In this document: piece after piece, positions 12,640 through 23,379 of the stretch
Numbering within the stretch: position 1 is the first letter of the stretch
How the letters are laid out: every line of letters begins with the position of its first letter
Source of the DNA: Phocoena phocoena
Lineage: Eukaryota > Chordata > Mammalia > Artiodactyla > Phocoenidae
DNA: 64,000 nucleotides
Direction of reading: 5' to 3'
NCBI RefSeq assembly: GCF_963924675.1
Contig: NC_089223.1
Span: 11,110,881-11,174,880 of the forward strand
Translations under genes and position numbers: made by a program
Notes under the pieces: generated by a model
Told to the model about the DNA's origin: nothing
The model's database searches: none
The model's input: the letters and a program-made list of their open reading frames with translations, nothing else

Positions 12640-12730
12640 TGAAAGTGAGACATAGAAATTTTATGATCTTGCTGAAGACCACACATTTTGTGGATGAGAC
12701 ATGTAGAGCTAGAGCTACAGCTCAAAATAT
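12640..12730 (+). repeat. MIR-like fragment
   Basis: Weak match to the MIR core: 'tgatcttgctgaagaccacaca' and 'gtagagctagagctacagc'. Low confidence because of divergence. Confidence 0.4.
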
Positions 12731-12874
12731 GTACCACTCACCCAGAATCGTCCTTAAAAGCTACACGATTCAGAGAAGGCTGCCTACTGAGGATTTGTGA
12801 CAGAAACTTGGTCACTGACACAAATGGATAAATGTAGACTAGGGACACACTCTCTCTCCAATGTCTCTTTAAAG

Positions 12875-13160
12875 GGAAGGGATTTATTTTATTCATCTTT
12901 GTATGCTCAGCCAATAGTATAATGCCTAGTACAAAGTAGTTAAAGTCATGATTACATTTAACTCTGAGATTTGGAGTTTGGAGTCCTGAGCACAAGGCTA
13001 TATCACTTAATAATGATGTACCTTTGGCACATCACATTATTCTAAGCCTTTATTGCCTTCGTTTTTATAAAGGAGAGTATAAAACCTTATACTGGTCGTG
13101 TATTAATTAAATGATAAATTATATGTGAAAAGTATTCATTAAGTATTATATTAAGGATTT
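12875..13160 (+). repeat. L2 tail followed by MIR fragment
   Basis: 12875-12955 follows the L2 3' end ('catctttgtatgctcagcc..agtataatgcctagtacaaagtag'). 12965-13160 follows MIR ('cctgagcacaaggctatatcactta..' then '..ttgccttcgtttttataaagg'). Both are strongly diverged. Confidence 0.5.
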
Positions 13161-13170
13161 TATAGAACTG

Positions 13171-13172
13171 TA

Positions 13173-13220
<48 letters not shown>

Positions 13221-13231
13221 TGTATATATAT
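13171..13231. repeat. Compound (TG)n(TA)n microsatellite
   Basis: A GT run passes directly into a long TA run and then a short AT-rich tail. The TA part could extrude as a cruciform. Confidence 0.9.
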
Positions 13232-13644
13232 TATTTTCACAGATGGCTGTTCCTAAGAGCAAGGAACATACTCATATTGTCAATGCTGAAGTGCAGTCCC
13301 AGGACATGAGCAAGGTGAATGTATATCCTCAAAAGCCAAGATTTTAAAGCACTTGAGGATAAATGCAAGCTATGTCTTTGGGAATATTAAAGAATTCTCC
13401 TATCAAATATATAAGGTAACATCATGGTAAAGAATAACAGAGAGGATAATAAAAAAACAAAAGGATCAGAAGGTCGATAATGCTGAAATAAGCCATGAAT
13501 GTATCTAAGGCTAGACAGTCCCATGTCAATTATCTTTAAAGTGGGTTATTTTAATAGATCATCTGTTACATGCTTGGGTTATCCTGGGTTGAAATATCAG
13601 CGTGAGCATGGGCACTTAGAAAGGCAATATGATTCTATTTGTCA

Positions 13645-13848
13645 CTGTTTACACACTTCGAAGTTTCTAAGACACTAGATCGTAAATGTTCTCACCACAG
13701 AAAAAGAAATAATAATTAGGTAACATGATGGAGTTGTTAACTAAAGCTACTGTGGAAAACATATTGCAATATATCAAATCAACCTGTTATACACCTTAAA
13801 TGTACACAATGTTATATGTCAATTATATCTCAATTTTGGAAAAAGAAA
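13645..13848 (+). repeat. L1M 3'-terminal fragment
   Basis: Matches the terminal part of mammalian L1 3' UTRs: 'gatcgtaaatgttctcaccac', 'ttaggtaacatgatggag', 'cttatacaccttaaatgtac'-like and 'caattatatctcaattttgg'. 5'-truncated. Confidence 0.75.
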
Positions 13849-13938
13849 TTATTTTTTTTAAATGGTTGCAGTGTCATATAACCATGGAAACTTATAATTT
13901 TTAACATATTGTAGAAGTCCAATAGAAAACTGTGAAAC

Positions 13939-14287
13939 TGGGCTTCCCTGGTGATGCAGTGGTTAAGAATCCACCTGCCAATGCAGGGGCAGGGGACACG
14001 GGTTCGAGCCCTGGTCCGAGAAGATCCCACATCAAGCGGAGCGACTAAGCCCGAGCACCACAACTACTGAGCTTGCACCCTAGAGCCCTCGAGCCACAAC
14101 TACTGCCTGCGTGCCATGTGCTGCAACTACTGAAGCCCGCGTGCCTAGAACCCATGCTCCACAACAAGAGAAGCCACCGCAATGAGAAGCCCGCGCACCA
14201 CAATGAAGAGTAGCCTCCGCTCACCACAGCTAGAGAAAGCCCGCGGGCAGCATCGAAGACCCAGTGCAGCCAAAAAAAAAAGAAAGC
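13939..14287 (+). mobile_element. CHR SINE, long form
   Basis: Sense copy of ~345 bp with the tRNA-derived head at 13940, a canonical B box (GGTTCGAGCCC), the repeated 'acaactactga' body and an A-rich tail. A 12-bp TSD 'aaactgtgaaac' flanks it (13927-13938 and 14288-14299). It keeps the central segment missing from the short form. A small duplication ('ggggcaggggac') lies just before the B box. Confidence 0.93.
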
Positions 14288-14299
14288 AAACTGTGAAAC

Positions 14300-15715
14300 C
14301 AATTCCACAGAAAAGAGTAGTCTTACTTGGGTGGGGTCGCCTGAGGAAACCTGCCTGGCTGAAGCACTGCAGTAAGAATTAGAATAGCCTGGAATTACAC
14401 CCTACTTTCAAGTTAACAAGTTAGCCTGCTACAGTTTTATGGATGCTGAGTCAGAGACAGAGGACTGTTTCACTCATGACATAGCAGGTATTTTAAATGT
14501 AATGTATGCTATGGCTCTGCTTGTCCCCAAGTCCCATTGATATTTTATGGAACAGCCCTGGTGGATACAGGTAGTTTATGTCAATGAGGAACCCTGAGGA
14601 ACTCGAACCTAGAAAATTCCAATCTTTTAATGAGGGCTGCTAGAAAACCTGCCCTACCTTTGCCCAGAAGGAGACATTATTATCCTGGACAACAAACAAA
14701 TCTACCTCTGTCCCAGAAGGAGATACAGTCTCTATCTTTCAAGGCTGTTTGCTATACAAATATTCTTGAGAAGATAGCCTGGAACAAAATCTGTCAAGGC
14801 CTCTAAGAAGATATATGGAATGTGAGAGACCCATGAAGAATTGTCTCCAACAGGTAAACTAAAAAAAAATTATGCGAGCAGATCAAGGGTTTTGAAGGGT
14901 AGGCCTAAATAATGATCTAAAACAAGTAAAGTTTTTAAGCTGAGAGTCAGCAGAAGGGGAAGAATATTTTGTTTTAGTATTATGTTAATAGGTAGATCAG
15001 TTAGAAAACATAAAATATGAAATGATGAGGGTCTGTAACTAAATAATGTCAGTGAGAATTAAAGTTCATTGGAAAATTCAATGAAAATTATGCAGTATTA
15101 CTAATAGGACATAATGACTTATTGTGGGAAATGAAAAAATATATATTTTTAAATGACATCATTTCTACATATAAAATTTAATATATGAAAAATGGGCATC
15201 TTAAGTACATTTAAAAAGAAGGATATTTTGAAAGATATTAGGGCAATTGGTTAGCTATTTGAAAAAAAAGTCATCATAGATTTGTATTTTACACTGTTCC
15301 CCAAAATAAGTTGTAGGTAATTGAAAAAAACATTGAATTTGAAGAAACAAATACATGAAATAGACATATTAGAAGAAAATATTAGAGTATATGTTTTCTC
15401 CATAATTACATAAATAAGTAGCAAAACCAGAAAACAAATATTTATGTTATTGTGGAGAAAATCTTCCTAAATACACAAACAAATGCAGATTTCATAAAGG
15501 CAAGCATCTTATAACACTTTACCTTTATTTATAATCATGCCACTTTGAGGCTATATTTGGCATTTTACTCTATTTGACATATATTTTCAACCATACAAAC
15601 TATTATTAGTTTTGTCTTAGAGTCAAAAGTAAGTTGTATTTACTCATGTATTTACCTTTTCCAGGGCTATTCTTCCTTTCCTGAATTTTCTTACTTCTAT
15701 CTGTGTACCTCTTAG
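14300..15715. other. Unassigned sequence, first part perhaps an old LTR
   Basis: 14400-14900 contains 'cagaaggagaca' and 'cagaaggagata' direct repeats and the general look of an old LTR, but no family, TSD or terminal TG..CA could be established. 14900-15715 is AT-rich and featureless. No retroviral gene is visible. Confidence 0.3.
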
Positions 15716-16650
15716 ATTTTTGTGTAAAACAGACAACCTCAAATTATAGTGGTTGGCTTGAAACAATTGTTCTGTTGGGCTCAAGTTTCTATGTATCAGC
15801 CTGATTGTGGCCTGGCTTAGCTGACAGCTAAGTTCTCTCATGCTTCTGTGGTCAGTTGCAGGTCAACTAATTGCAGGATGATCTAGAATGGCCTGCCTCA
15901 CATGTCAGGTAGCTGGTAAGCTCATTGGTCTAGGATTTATTTCCATGGGGACTTCATTCCATGTGGTATTTCATCCTCCACTAGATTGGCCCACCATTTT
16001 TCACATGCTGGCTTCACAGTTCCAAAGAGTGGCTAGAGCAATTTATAGTTTTCAAGCCTCTGTTTCATGTTTGCCAATTTCCAATGGCCAAAGAAGTATA
16101 TCTGTGTATTAGTTTGCTAGGGCTGCTATAACAAAGTACCACAGACTGGCTAGCTTAAAAAACAGAAATTTATTCTCTCACAGTTCTAGAGGCTGGAAGT
16201 CCAAAATCAAGATGTTGACAGGGTTTGTTCTTTCTGTAGGCTTTGACTGAAGAATCTGTTTTAGACCACTCTCCTTGGCTTGTAAATGTCTATCTTCTCC
16301 CCTTGTCTCTCCACATTGTCTTCCCTCTATATATGTCTCTGTGTCCAAATTTCCCTTTATTTAAGGAAACTAGTTATATTGGATTAGGAGCCACCTAATG
16401 ACCTCACTTTAACTTGACTACCTACATAAAAATCTTATCTCAAAATAAGGTCACATTCTGAGGTACTGGTGGTTAGGACATCAACATATGAATTAGGAGG
16501 GGTTACCTAATTTAATCCATACAACCTAGCAAACAGATTCAATTGGTGATACAAGTGACCCAGATCTTAATGGGAGGATCTACAATGACAAATCGCAAGG
16601 AAGGGGGTGGAGGAAGGGGTGCTTATTTTGGCCACTTTTACAATCTACAA
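15716..16650 (-). mobile_element. Old LTR-like element interrupted by a younger LTR
   Basis: 15716-16104 and 16528-16650 read as two halves of one old LTR-type repeat in antisense: '..ggcctgcctcacatgtcagg..', '..cttcacagttccaaagagtgg..', '..aatggccaaagaa', then after the insertion '..cagattcaattgg..' and '..cttaatgggaggatct..'. The order matches a single element split by the MaLR LTR at 16105-16527. No internal viral gene is present. Family name not assigned. Confidence 0.55.
16105..16527 (-). mobile_element. MaLR-type solo LTR (MLT1/MST-like)
   Basis: Antisense ERVL-MaLR LTR. It begins with the terminal 'tgtattagtttgctagggct', continues through 'acagaaatttattctctcac', 'ttctagaggctggaagtcc' and 'aaggtcacattctgaggtac', and ends near 'aatccatac'. 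It sits inside an older LTR-like repeat. The 5-bp TSD is no longer convincing. No coding region. Confidence 0.8.
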
Positions 16651-16674
16651 GCATATAAAATCATCTTATTTTTT

Positions 16675-17250
16675 TCCTGAAAAATACTTTCAGTATTCAC
16701 TTTAATGAAAGACTATTATTACTACTTTTCCCTCATTTTTTTGTGTTTCTGAAAATGTCTTTATTTCACTACATCTCTGAAGTTGATTTTCAGTGAGTAT
16801 AGAATTCCAATTTGCCAGTTCTTTTAGCACCTTAAGATGTCATTGTGCTGTCTGGCTTCCATGGTTTCAGATTAAAAAGTGGCAATTAATTTTATCATTT
16901 GTTCCATGAAGGTAATGTGTTTTTTATCTATGATTTATTTTATAATTTGTGCTTTGGCTTTGGTTTTTTATCAATTCACTTCTGAATAGTGCATAGATAG
17001 AATATGGGCAGATCACCATGACTTCTAGCTAGATCTCTTGTTTTGTGGGAACTGGAATATTTCTATATTTCTCTTATTGTTAGGGCATTACCAGAGAAGG
17101 AATCTCAGCTGAAAGTCTAGGTTGCCTCATCAGGGCTCCTACTACTTGGTAAGCCCTGAGATCCAATTTTTGTCCCTCCAGCTAAATTAATTTCTTGTAT
17201 TCTTTGCTTAACTTTTTATCCTTTAATTAACTATGTTCTGCTTGGATTCT
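16675..17250 (-). repeat. Ancient L1 (L1M-type) fragment, antisense
   Basis: Contains the antisense L1M signature 'gtttctgaaaatgtctttatttcac', 'gagtatagaattcca', 'cagttcttttagcacctta' and 'gctgtctggcttccatggtttc'. The right part is less certain. Confidence 0.6.
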
Positions 17251-18121
17251 CAATAACTTGCCCTGGGAATATACAGTTAAGAATCAGCAAATGCCTCAAA
17301 GAGAAGTTGCAGGAAATATAGCACTGTACTTTTCTATAGTTTTCTTTTCTCCAAGATTCTGACTCTTCAAGTCATGGCTGCTTTGGCAGCCTTGCACTCT
17401 CATTTTTACCTGTAAAGCCCTTAGAGACTGCCATAGGCTCTAGGATGCTGTATTTTGTTTGGCATTTATGTTTACTGTAGAGAATAAGCAAAATGCTCCA
17501 AAAGGAAATAAGAGATCTCACCTCAATGTGTTTCCTTCTCTGACGAAACTGTACCCATCAAGATCTGGCTGCCTTGATTGTTCTCTGGTATCTGCAAACA
17601 GATTTTTAAAATATTATTTAAATATAGCTTTTACAGTTGCTGTCATTAGAACAGTGAGTCTGATATACTCTTTTTTGTCATAGTCAGAAGCAGAAGTTCC
17701 CATAACATTTAAAGGTGAACCAATGTTTGGGTGTGCACACACACGTATGCGCACAGGTGTGTGCACACACAGGCATACACACGGCCCCCACATGACTTAG
17801 TTATGGACCATATGATTTCAAGAATAGACTTCTAGGCAAATTAGCTCAAGTTTAGATGGATACATGAGACACTTACGGAACCTAATTTCTAAATGTACAA
17901 TGTAAAGCTGAGAATGTCATATAAAAATCAGCTATTTTTGAGACTGAATGGTCTACTTTTTAAATACTTTTTGCTCTTTCAGTGAATTTGCTTCCTTCTA
18001 CTTTTTTATGAGAGCCATCTAATTTACTTGGCCAAAAGTTGGAGGCAAATCCCAAGTCCACTGACCTTATAGCCCTAAGGCCTATCTCCAACTGGATGAT
18101 TTGATGTTTACACCTATTTCT
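17251..18121. other. Unassigned sequence
   Basis: No gene or named repeat. It includes the CA/GT-rich alternating tract at 17731-17782, listed separately. Confidence 0.5.
17731..17782. repeat. Alternating purine-pyrimidine CA/GT tract
   Basis: Largely alternating purine-pyrimidine with two perfect palindromes: 'gtgtgcacac' at 17731 and 'gtgtgtgcacacac' at 17757-17770. Contains CG steps ('acgtatgcgcac'). A Z-DNA-prone sequence. Confidence 0.8.
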
Positions 18122-18134
18122 AAAAGAGAGCATT

Positions 18135-18468
18135 TGGACTTCCCTGGTGGCACAGTGGTTTAGAATTAGCCTGCTAATGCAGGGGACACGTGTTCGAGCC
18201 CTGGTCCAGGAAGATCCCACATGCCACGGAGCAACTAAGCCCGTACACCACAACTACTGAGCCTGCACTGTAGAGCCCAGGAGCCACAACTACTGAGCCC
18301 TTGAGCTGCAACTACTGAAGCCCATGCGCCTAGAGTCCATGCTCCGCAACAAGAGAAGCTACCTCACTGCAATGAAAGAGTAGCCCCTGCTCGCCACAAC
18401 TAGAGAAAGCCCACACTCAGCAGTGAAGATCCAACACAACCAAAAATGAATAAATTAATTTTTTTTAA
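18135..18468 (+). mobile_element. CHR SINE, long form
   Basis: Sense copy with head 'ggacttccctggtgg', canonical B box A position ('gttcgagccctgg'), the full central segment and an A/T-rich decayed tail. Imperfect TSD: 'aaaagagagcatt' (18122-18134) versus 'aaaagagagatcatt' (18469-18483). Diverged and therefore comparatively old. Confidence 0.9.
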
Positions 18469-18529
18469 AAAAGAGAGATCATTCTTAGTGTTGCCAAATA
18501 TAGGAAACAAGCACGCTCTCACACTGATT

Positions 18530-19375
18530 TCATCAGAACCCATATACTCTTCATTGTCTCCTTATTTCTTATGGATACACTGTATGTGCTCCTGGCCATG
18601 ACCAGTCCCTCCATCCCCTCCCACTTATTTGAGGAAAATACTTCAGCAATTGTCTTCTTTCTCTCCTACACGATCAATTTTCCCTCTCCATTGGATCATT
18701 TCCATTAGAATATAAACTCTGTTATGGTTTCTCCCATCTCAAGAATAAGTATGCAAATAGGGGGAAAAAATTAAAACTTTATTTTTTTTACTTTTCTCTC
18801 TAGATATTGCCTTTATCACATGCGTTTTGCAGCAATACTTCTTGAATGCATTGTTTATACATGTATTCTCTCATTTTTTTCTAGAATCCACCTAATCTAG
18901 GATTTCCCATTTCCAATCCCCTGAAACTGCTCTTGTCAACGTCACCAGTGAACATCTCCAATGACTAACAAATGCAGTGAATATTTAACTTGCTCAGCTG
19001 GCAGCATTTGATCCTCTTTGGAAGACTTTCTCACTTGCTTCTGGGACACTTCATTCACTGGTTTCACTCCTACCATTATCCTAGACTTGCTTTTTTAGTC
19101 TTTTTTTGCTGGCTCTTCCTCAACTTTCTAACCTAGAAATATCAGGGAAGACCAGAGCTCAATCATTGGAATACTTTTCCTTTTTTTACCCCCCTGCCTT
19201 CTCCACTTGTGTTTCCGAGTATCCTAGCTTCCAAATCTGTATTCTGAGATTTCCAGCTTCTACCTCTCCGTTAATTCCCAGACTCACATATCCACTGCCG
19301 ACCAACCTTTCCGCTTAAGTGTCCAATAAGCATGTCAAATGTAACATGTCCAAAAGTCTGCTTTTTATTCTCCCC
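18530..19375 (+). pseudogene. L2 LINE ORF2 (reverse transcriptase) relic
   Basis: Sense-strand L2 ORF2 remnant. Landmarks in order: 'ccattggatcatttccattag', 'ctgaaactgctcttgtcaacg' then 'gtcaccagtgaacatctcc', 'ctcagctggcagcatttgatc' (the usual 'LSAAFD' region), 'cccagactcacatatccac', and 'atgtccaaaagtctgc'. In intact L2 this encodes the fingers/palm of the reverse transcriptase. Frameshifts and stops make it dead. MaLR LTRs follow directly. Confidence 0.75.
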
Positions 19376-19689
19376 TCAAAACTCCAATGTGATGATATTT
19401 GGAGATGGGGACTTTAAGAGGTAATTACATTTAGATGAGAACATGAGGACCCCCATGATGGAATTAGTATTTTTATAAAAAGAGAAAGAGACACCAGAGC
19501 TCTCTCTCTCTCTCCAATCTCATGCATCAGAGAAAGGCCATGTGAACACAGAGTAAAGTGGCCAGCTACAAGTCAAGAAAAGGGCTTTCACCAGAACCTG
19601 ACCATGCTGACACTCTGATCTCAGACTTCCAGCCTCCAGAACCGTGAGAAAATAGGTTATCTGTTGTTTAAGACACCCAGCCAATGGTA
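19376..19689 (+). mobile_element. MaLR LTR (MST/MLT1-like), sense
   Basis: Sense MaLR LTR lacking its first ~45 bp. Visible: 'caatgtgatgatatttggag', 'gagacaccagagctctctctc', 'aggccatgtgaacac', 'acttccagcctccagaacc' and the terminal 'ctgttgtttaagacaccc'. It meets a second LTR in opposite orientation. Non-coding. Confidence 0.8.
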
Positions 19690-19977
19690 TTTTGTCCTGG
19701 AGGCTGGAAGTTGGGTTCTAGAGAGACCTTCTTTCTGGCTTGCAGAAAGCTGCCTCCTTCTCACTGTGCACTACATGGACTTTGCTCAGTGTGTGCAGGT
19801 GAAGAGAAAGAGAGAGAGATTGCTTCTTATGAGGTCACCAATCCTATCAGATTATTACCCTATCCTTATAATTTCATGTAACCTTAATTACCTCCTAACA
19901 GCCCTTTCTCCAAATATAGCCACAAGGAGGGTTAGAGCTTAGAATTTGGGGGTAGACACAGTTCAGTCTACAGCAAT
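19690..19977 (-). mobile_element. MaLR LTR, antisense, 3' end missing
   Basis: Starts abruptly at 'ctggaggctggaag' (internal to the LTR) and continues through 'gaggtcaccaatcc', 'acctcctaacagcccttt' and 'agtctacagca'. About 70 bp of its normal 3' end is absent at the junction with the sense LTR. Confidence 0.75.
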
Positions 19978-19999
19978 ATATAATGTATGTATAAATAAA

Positions 20000-20130
20000 T
20001 CTTACGTTATTTTGATTTCTCTTTACTAGAATGTAAGCTCCATGATGTCCTAGATGTTTGTCTGTTTCATTCACTGCTGTATTCCCATTGCTAAAAATTC
20101 CCATTAAGTGTGGAACTTAATTAGAGTTCA
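20000..20130 (+). repeat. L2 LINE 3' end
   Basis: Follows the L2 terminus: 'tctctttactagaatgtaagctccatgatg', 'ttgtctgtttcattcactgctgtattccca'. Possibly the tail of the same L2 whose ORF2 lies at 18530-19375, separated by the MaLR insertions and a deletion. Confidence 0.75.
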
Positions 20131-20149
20131 AACATATATGCAACGGTAA

Positions 20150-20650
20150 ACTGATAATAAATTTCCAGAGGACAGTTTGGCAACATACATCCAAAGCATA
20201 AAATGACCACATTCTCTTTTTGGTAATTTCAGTGTTGGGAATTGATAACAATGAAATAAGCATTTGCTTATATTCAGCATTTTTTATAAGGACAAAGATT
20301 GAAAACAACCTAATAGCCACATCTAGTGAACTAGCTCAATAAATTATGACATTATATGGTAAAATATTATACATCAACTAAAAATATCAAGCTAAAGAAT
20401 AATGTCACAAAACATGTTTGAAATATACTTTAGGTAAAATAAATTATTAAAAGAATAAAAATACCTACTTACTAATATGTATATAAAATGATAGAGAAAA
20501 ATGCTCAAATCTGTAGAGTGGTTTCTCAAGTTTACTATTATTACCAAAATTTATTTTGAAGCAAGAGCCTTTTAACATTTTCTAAAATTTTTACAAAAAC
20601 ATGTTAACTCTGCAATCATAAAGTATATTAAATAATTTAAGAATCAAAAT
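20150..20650 (+). repeat. L1M 3' region, sense
   Basis: Landmarks: 'gaggacagtttggcaacatac', 'aaagattgaaaacaacctaatagcc', 'actagctcaataaattatgacat', and a 3' end 'ttttctaaaatttttacaaaaacatg'. Diverged. Confidence 0.65.
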
Positions 20651-21109
20651 ATAAATCAGTAGAAGGAAGTGTAAATGATCATTTTTAACTTTACACTGGA
20701 AAAGATGTCTACACTAAAATGAAAAAGTAAGAGATCTGGGGTGGGGGTGGGTAAAACTTTAAAGAAATGACCTTTATAAATAAGAAAAATCTAAGAACAT
20801 TGTCACAGAAAACAAAGCTTGGACTCAGATAAACTATTATCCTTGTTCTGAGTTTATTTTTAAAAGTTAGTAAATGCTCTCTATTTGAAAGAAGATTGCT
20901 CTCTATTTGAATACTGCTGCATTCAAAAGCTATTATACAAAATACAGGCAAAAACATAAAAAAGCAACTAAAGAAGGATTATACTTTAAGGATGACAAAG
21001 TTTATACAAAATTCAAAGGTATAGATGTTATAGTTTGGACAGTTAGAAACAGACTGCCAACATTCTAGGTCATCCTGACACAAACTCTTCCTAGAATCAG
21101 TTTATACAG
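20651..21109. other. Unassigned sequence
   Basis: No gene or repeat family recognised. A short local duplication of 'gctctctatttgaa' occurs around 20875-20912. Confidence 0.5.
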
Positions 21110-22160
21110 ATGTTTCATTCTATTTCTCATTTTGTGTGAGGTGAACACCAAATCAGCTGAAAAATTCCATGACAACATACAAGAAGACCTGACTAGGGCT
21201 TCCCTGGTGGCTCAGTGGTTAAGAATCCGTCTGCCAATGCAGGGGACACGGGTTTGAGCCCTGGTCCGAGAGGATGCCGCGGAGCAACTAAGCCCGCGCA
21301 CCACAACTACTGAGACTGTGCTCTAGAGCCCGCGAGCCACAACTGCTGAAGCCCACGTGCCTAGAGGCCATGCTCTGCAACAAGAGAAGCCACCCAATGA
21401 GAAGCCCACGCACCGCAATGAAGAGTAGCCCCCGCTCGCTGCAACTAGAGAAAAGCCGGCGTGCAGCAACGAAGACCCAATGTAGCCAAATAACTTAATG
21501 AATTAATTAATTAATTTAAAAAAAAGAAAGTAACCTTGTCAAAAGCTTTTTTAAAAAAAAAAAAGAAGACCTGACTAAATGAAATGGATGTCACACCCTT
21601 GGAGGAAAAGGTTCAATACTGTAAAGATGCCAATTCTTTCCAAATTAATATATAAATTCAATAAGAATTCACCCCAAATCTCTTTTTGATTTGATTTTTT
21701 TGTGGTGTGGTTGTTTCATAACTTGACATACTGATTCTAAATTTCATCTCAGAAATTAAACGTGTGAAATAGCCAAGAAAATAATGAGAAAAAAAGAAGA
21801 ATGGAGAGGGACATGCACCATAAAACTTTATTAATGAAAAGTATGGTACTGATGGAGACACAGGCAAATAGATCAATGGAAAGCACAGAGAATAAGTGTA
21901 TATGAGAATTTACTGTGTAATTAAGGCATTTCAAATCAATGAGGAAAGCTTTGATTGATTATTCATGAAATGACGACCCGTTTGAAAACAAAGGAAAAGT
22001 ATGTTTTCTGTAGTATATTACACACAGAAATAAATTTGTGAGGTTATATATGGAAATAAACTGTGAAGTACTAAGATACAGTAGAATATTTTTCTAATTT
22101 TAAGATGTGAGAAAGCATATTTAAACATTTTATAAAGTCCAAGGAAAAGTAAATGTATAA
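21110..22160 (+). pseudogene. L1M ORF2 relic, split by a CHR SINE
   Basis: Sense L1 ORF2 sequence on both sides of the SINE at 21196-21562: before it 'acatacaagaagacctgacta', after it 'gttcaatactgtaaagatgccaattc', 'agaattcaccccaaatc', 'ttgacatactgattctaaatttc', 'agatcaatggaaagcacagag'. These correspond to the part of ORF2 downstream of the reverse transcriptase core. Many stops; dead. Confidence 0.7.
21196..21562 (+). mobile_element. CHR SINE, long form
   Basis: Sense copy with head 'gggcttccctggtggc', B box GGTTTGAGCCC, the central 'acaactactgag' body, and an (AATT)n/A-rich tail. A perfect 15-bp TSD 'aagaagacctgacta' flanks it (21181-21195 and 21563-21577). It lies within an L1M ORF2 relic. 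A small deletion near 21275 removes the usual 'agatcccacatg'. Confidence 0.95.
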
Positions 22161-22250
22161 ATAGGATAAAGTAACATTTTAAAATGTTTATGTTGTGTAA
22201 GACTCCATAAACAAACTAAATACACTAAGAATTTTTTAGGTGAACTATTT

Positions 22251-22599
22251 ATTTACTTATTTATTTACTTATTTATTTTTGGCTGTGTTAGGTCTTTGTG
22301 GCTGCACGCGGGGTTTCTCTAGTTGTGGCGAGCGGGGGCTACTCTTCGTTCCTGTGCGTGGGCTTCTCATTGTGGTGGCTTCTCTTGTTGTGGAGCACGG
22401 GCTCTAGGCACACGGGCTTCAGTAGTTGCAGTACACGGGCTCAGCAGTTGTGGCTCCTGGGCTCTAGAGCGCAGGCTCAGTAGTTGTGGTGCACGGGCTT
22501 AGTTGCTCCATGGCATGTGGGATCTTCCCGGACCAGGGCTCGAACCCATGTCCCCTATATTGGCAGGCGGATTCTTAACCACTGCACCAGTGAAGTCCC
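22251..22599 (-). mobile_element. CHR SINE, long form
   Basis: Antisense copy with an (ATTT/ACTT)n tail at left and head at right. Perfect 14-bp TSD 'taggtgaactattt' (22237-22250 and 22600-22613). Sense B box GGTTCGAGCCC is canonical. It forms an inverted pair with the copy at 21196-21562. Confidence 0.95.
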
Positions 22600-22678
22600 T
22601 AGGTGAACTATTTTAAAGCAACTTTTAGCAGTTAACTAATACAGTTAACTAATAATTGCATTTGTACCATAGTTTTGT

Positions 22679-22886
22679 TTTGTTTTTTGTTTTTGCGGTA
22701 TGCGGGCCTCTCACTGTTGTGGCCTCTCCCGTTGTGGAGCACAGGCTCCGGACGCGCAGGCCCAGCAGCCACAACCCACAGGCCCAGCCGCTCCACGGCA
22801 TGTGGGATCCTCCCGGACTGGGGCACGAACCCGTGTCCCCTGCATCGGCAGGCGGACTCTCAACCACTGCACCACCAGGGAAGCCC
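22679..22886 (-). mobile_element. CHR SINE, short form
   Basis: Antisense copy with a perfect 16-bp TSD 'tgtaccatagttttgt' (22663-22678 and 22887-22902), only about 50 bp from the end of the previous SINE's TSD. Sense B box GGTTCGTGCCC. The left end is a short T/GTTTT tail. Confidence 0.95.
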
Positions 22887-22902
22887 TGTACCATAGTTTT
22901 GT

Positions 22903-23379
22903 AGAGCTACTTACTAGAATGCATAAAGAATTCTGAACAGCCTTTATATTGAACGCTGTGGTGCCACCTCCTTAGGAAAGAACTTACACTCCAGCTGTTC
23001 GTGAAGTGTTGCCACAGACAGCCCTCTTTGGGATAAAGTGTGTTGAAGAAGCCTTCTTGCCTAATGTCTCACCCTCCTCTTGGGCACCTTGTATCCAATA
23101 AGTTAGTCAGTGCTTTGCCACAAACACCTGGAAACTCACCCCCACTCAGGACAACTCGGAAGGGCCATCTTAGTTTGACAGTTGACAAGAAGTTGTCTGA
23201 GACCATTTTGAGAAAGTGTCACAAACCAACTTTTCCCTTTAATCTAGCCCCCTGCCCTGCCCCACAGGGATATTTCCTGGACAGTACTCTGTCTCGAAGT
23301 CAACTTTCTGGAGAAACTAATCTGCAACTTGCTTTATTAATTCCAAATAGAAAATAAATTGTTCAGCTACAGGAAGAAA
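22903..23379. other. Unassigned sequence
   Basis: Contains a 105-codon open frame (23040-23357) without recognisable domain, start context or homologue. The end 'gcaacttgctttattaatt' followed by AATAAA-like 'aaaataaatt' looks like an LTR polyadenylation region, so an old LTR fragment is the likelier reading. Not called as a gene. Confidence 0.35.

Noticed and set aside
13939..14010. tRNA gene (A and B boxes with a tRNA-like head)
   Set aside because: It is the head of a CHR SINE: an A-tail and TSD are present and the cloverleaf is not intact. The same applies to the other SINE heads.
15716..16527. Endogenous retrovirus with genes
   Set aside because: Only LTR sequences are present here and at the other MaLR sites; no gag, pol or env remnant was seen.
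23040..23357. 105-codon plus-strand frame
   Set aside because: No domain or homologue recognised and no splice or promoter context; the 3' end looks like an LTR polyadenylation region.
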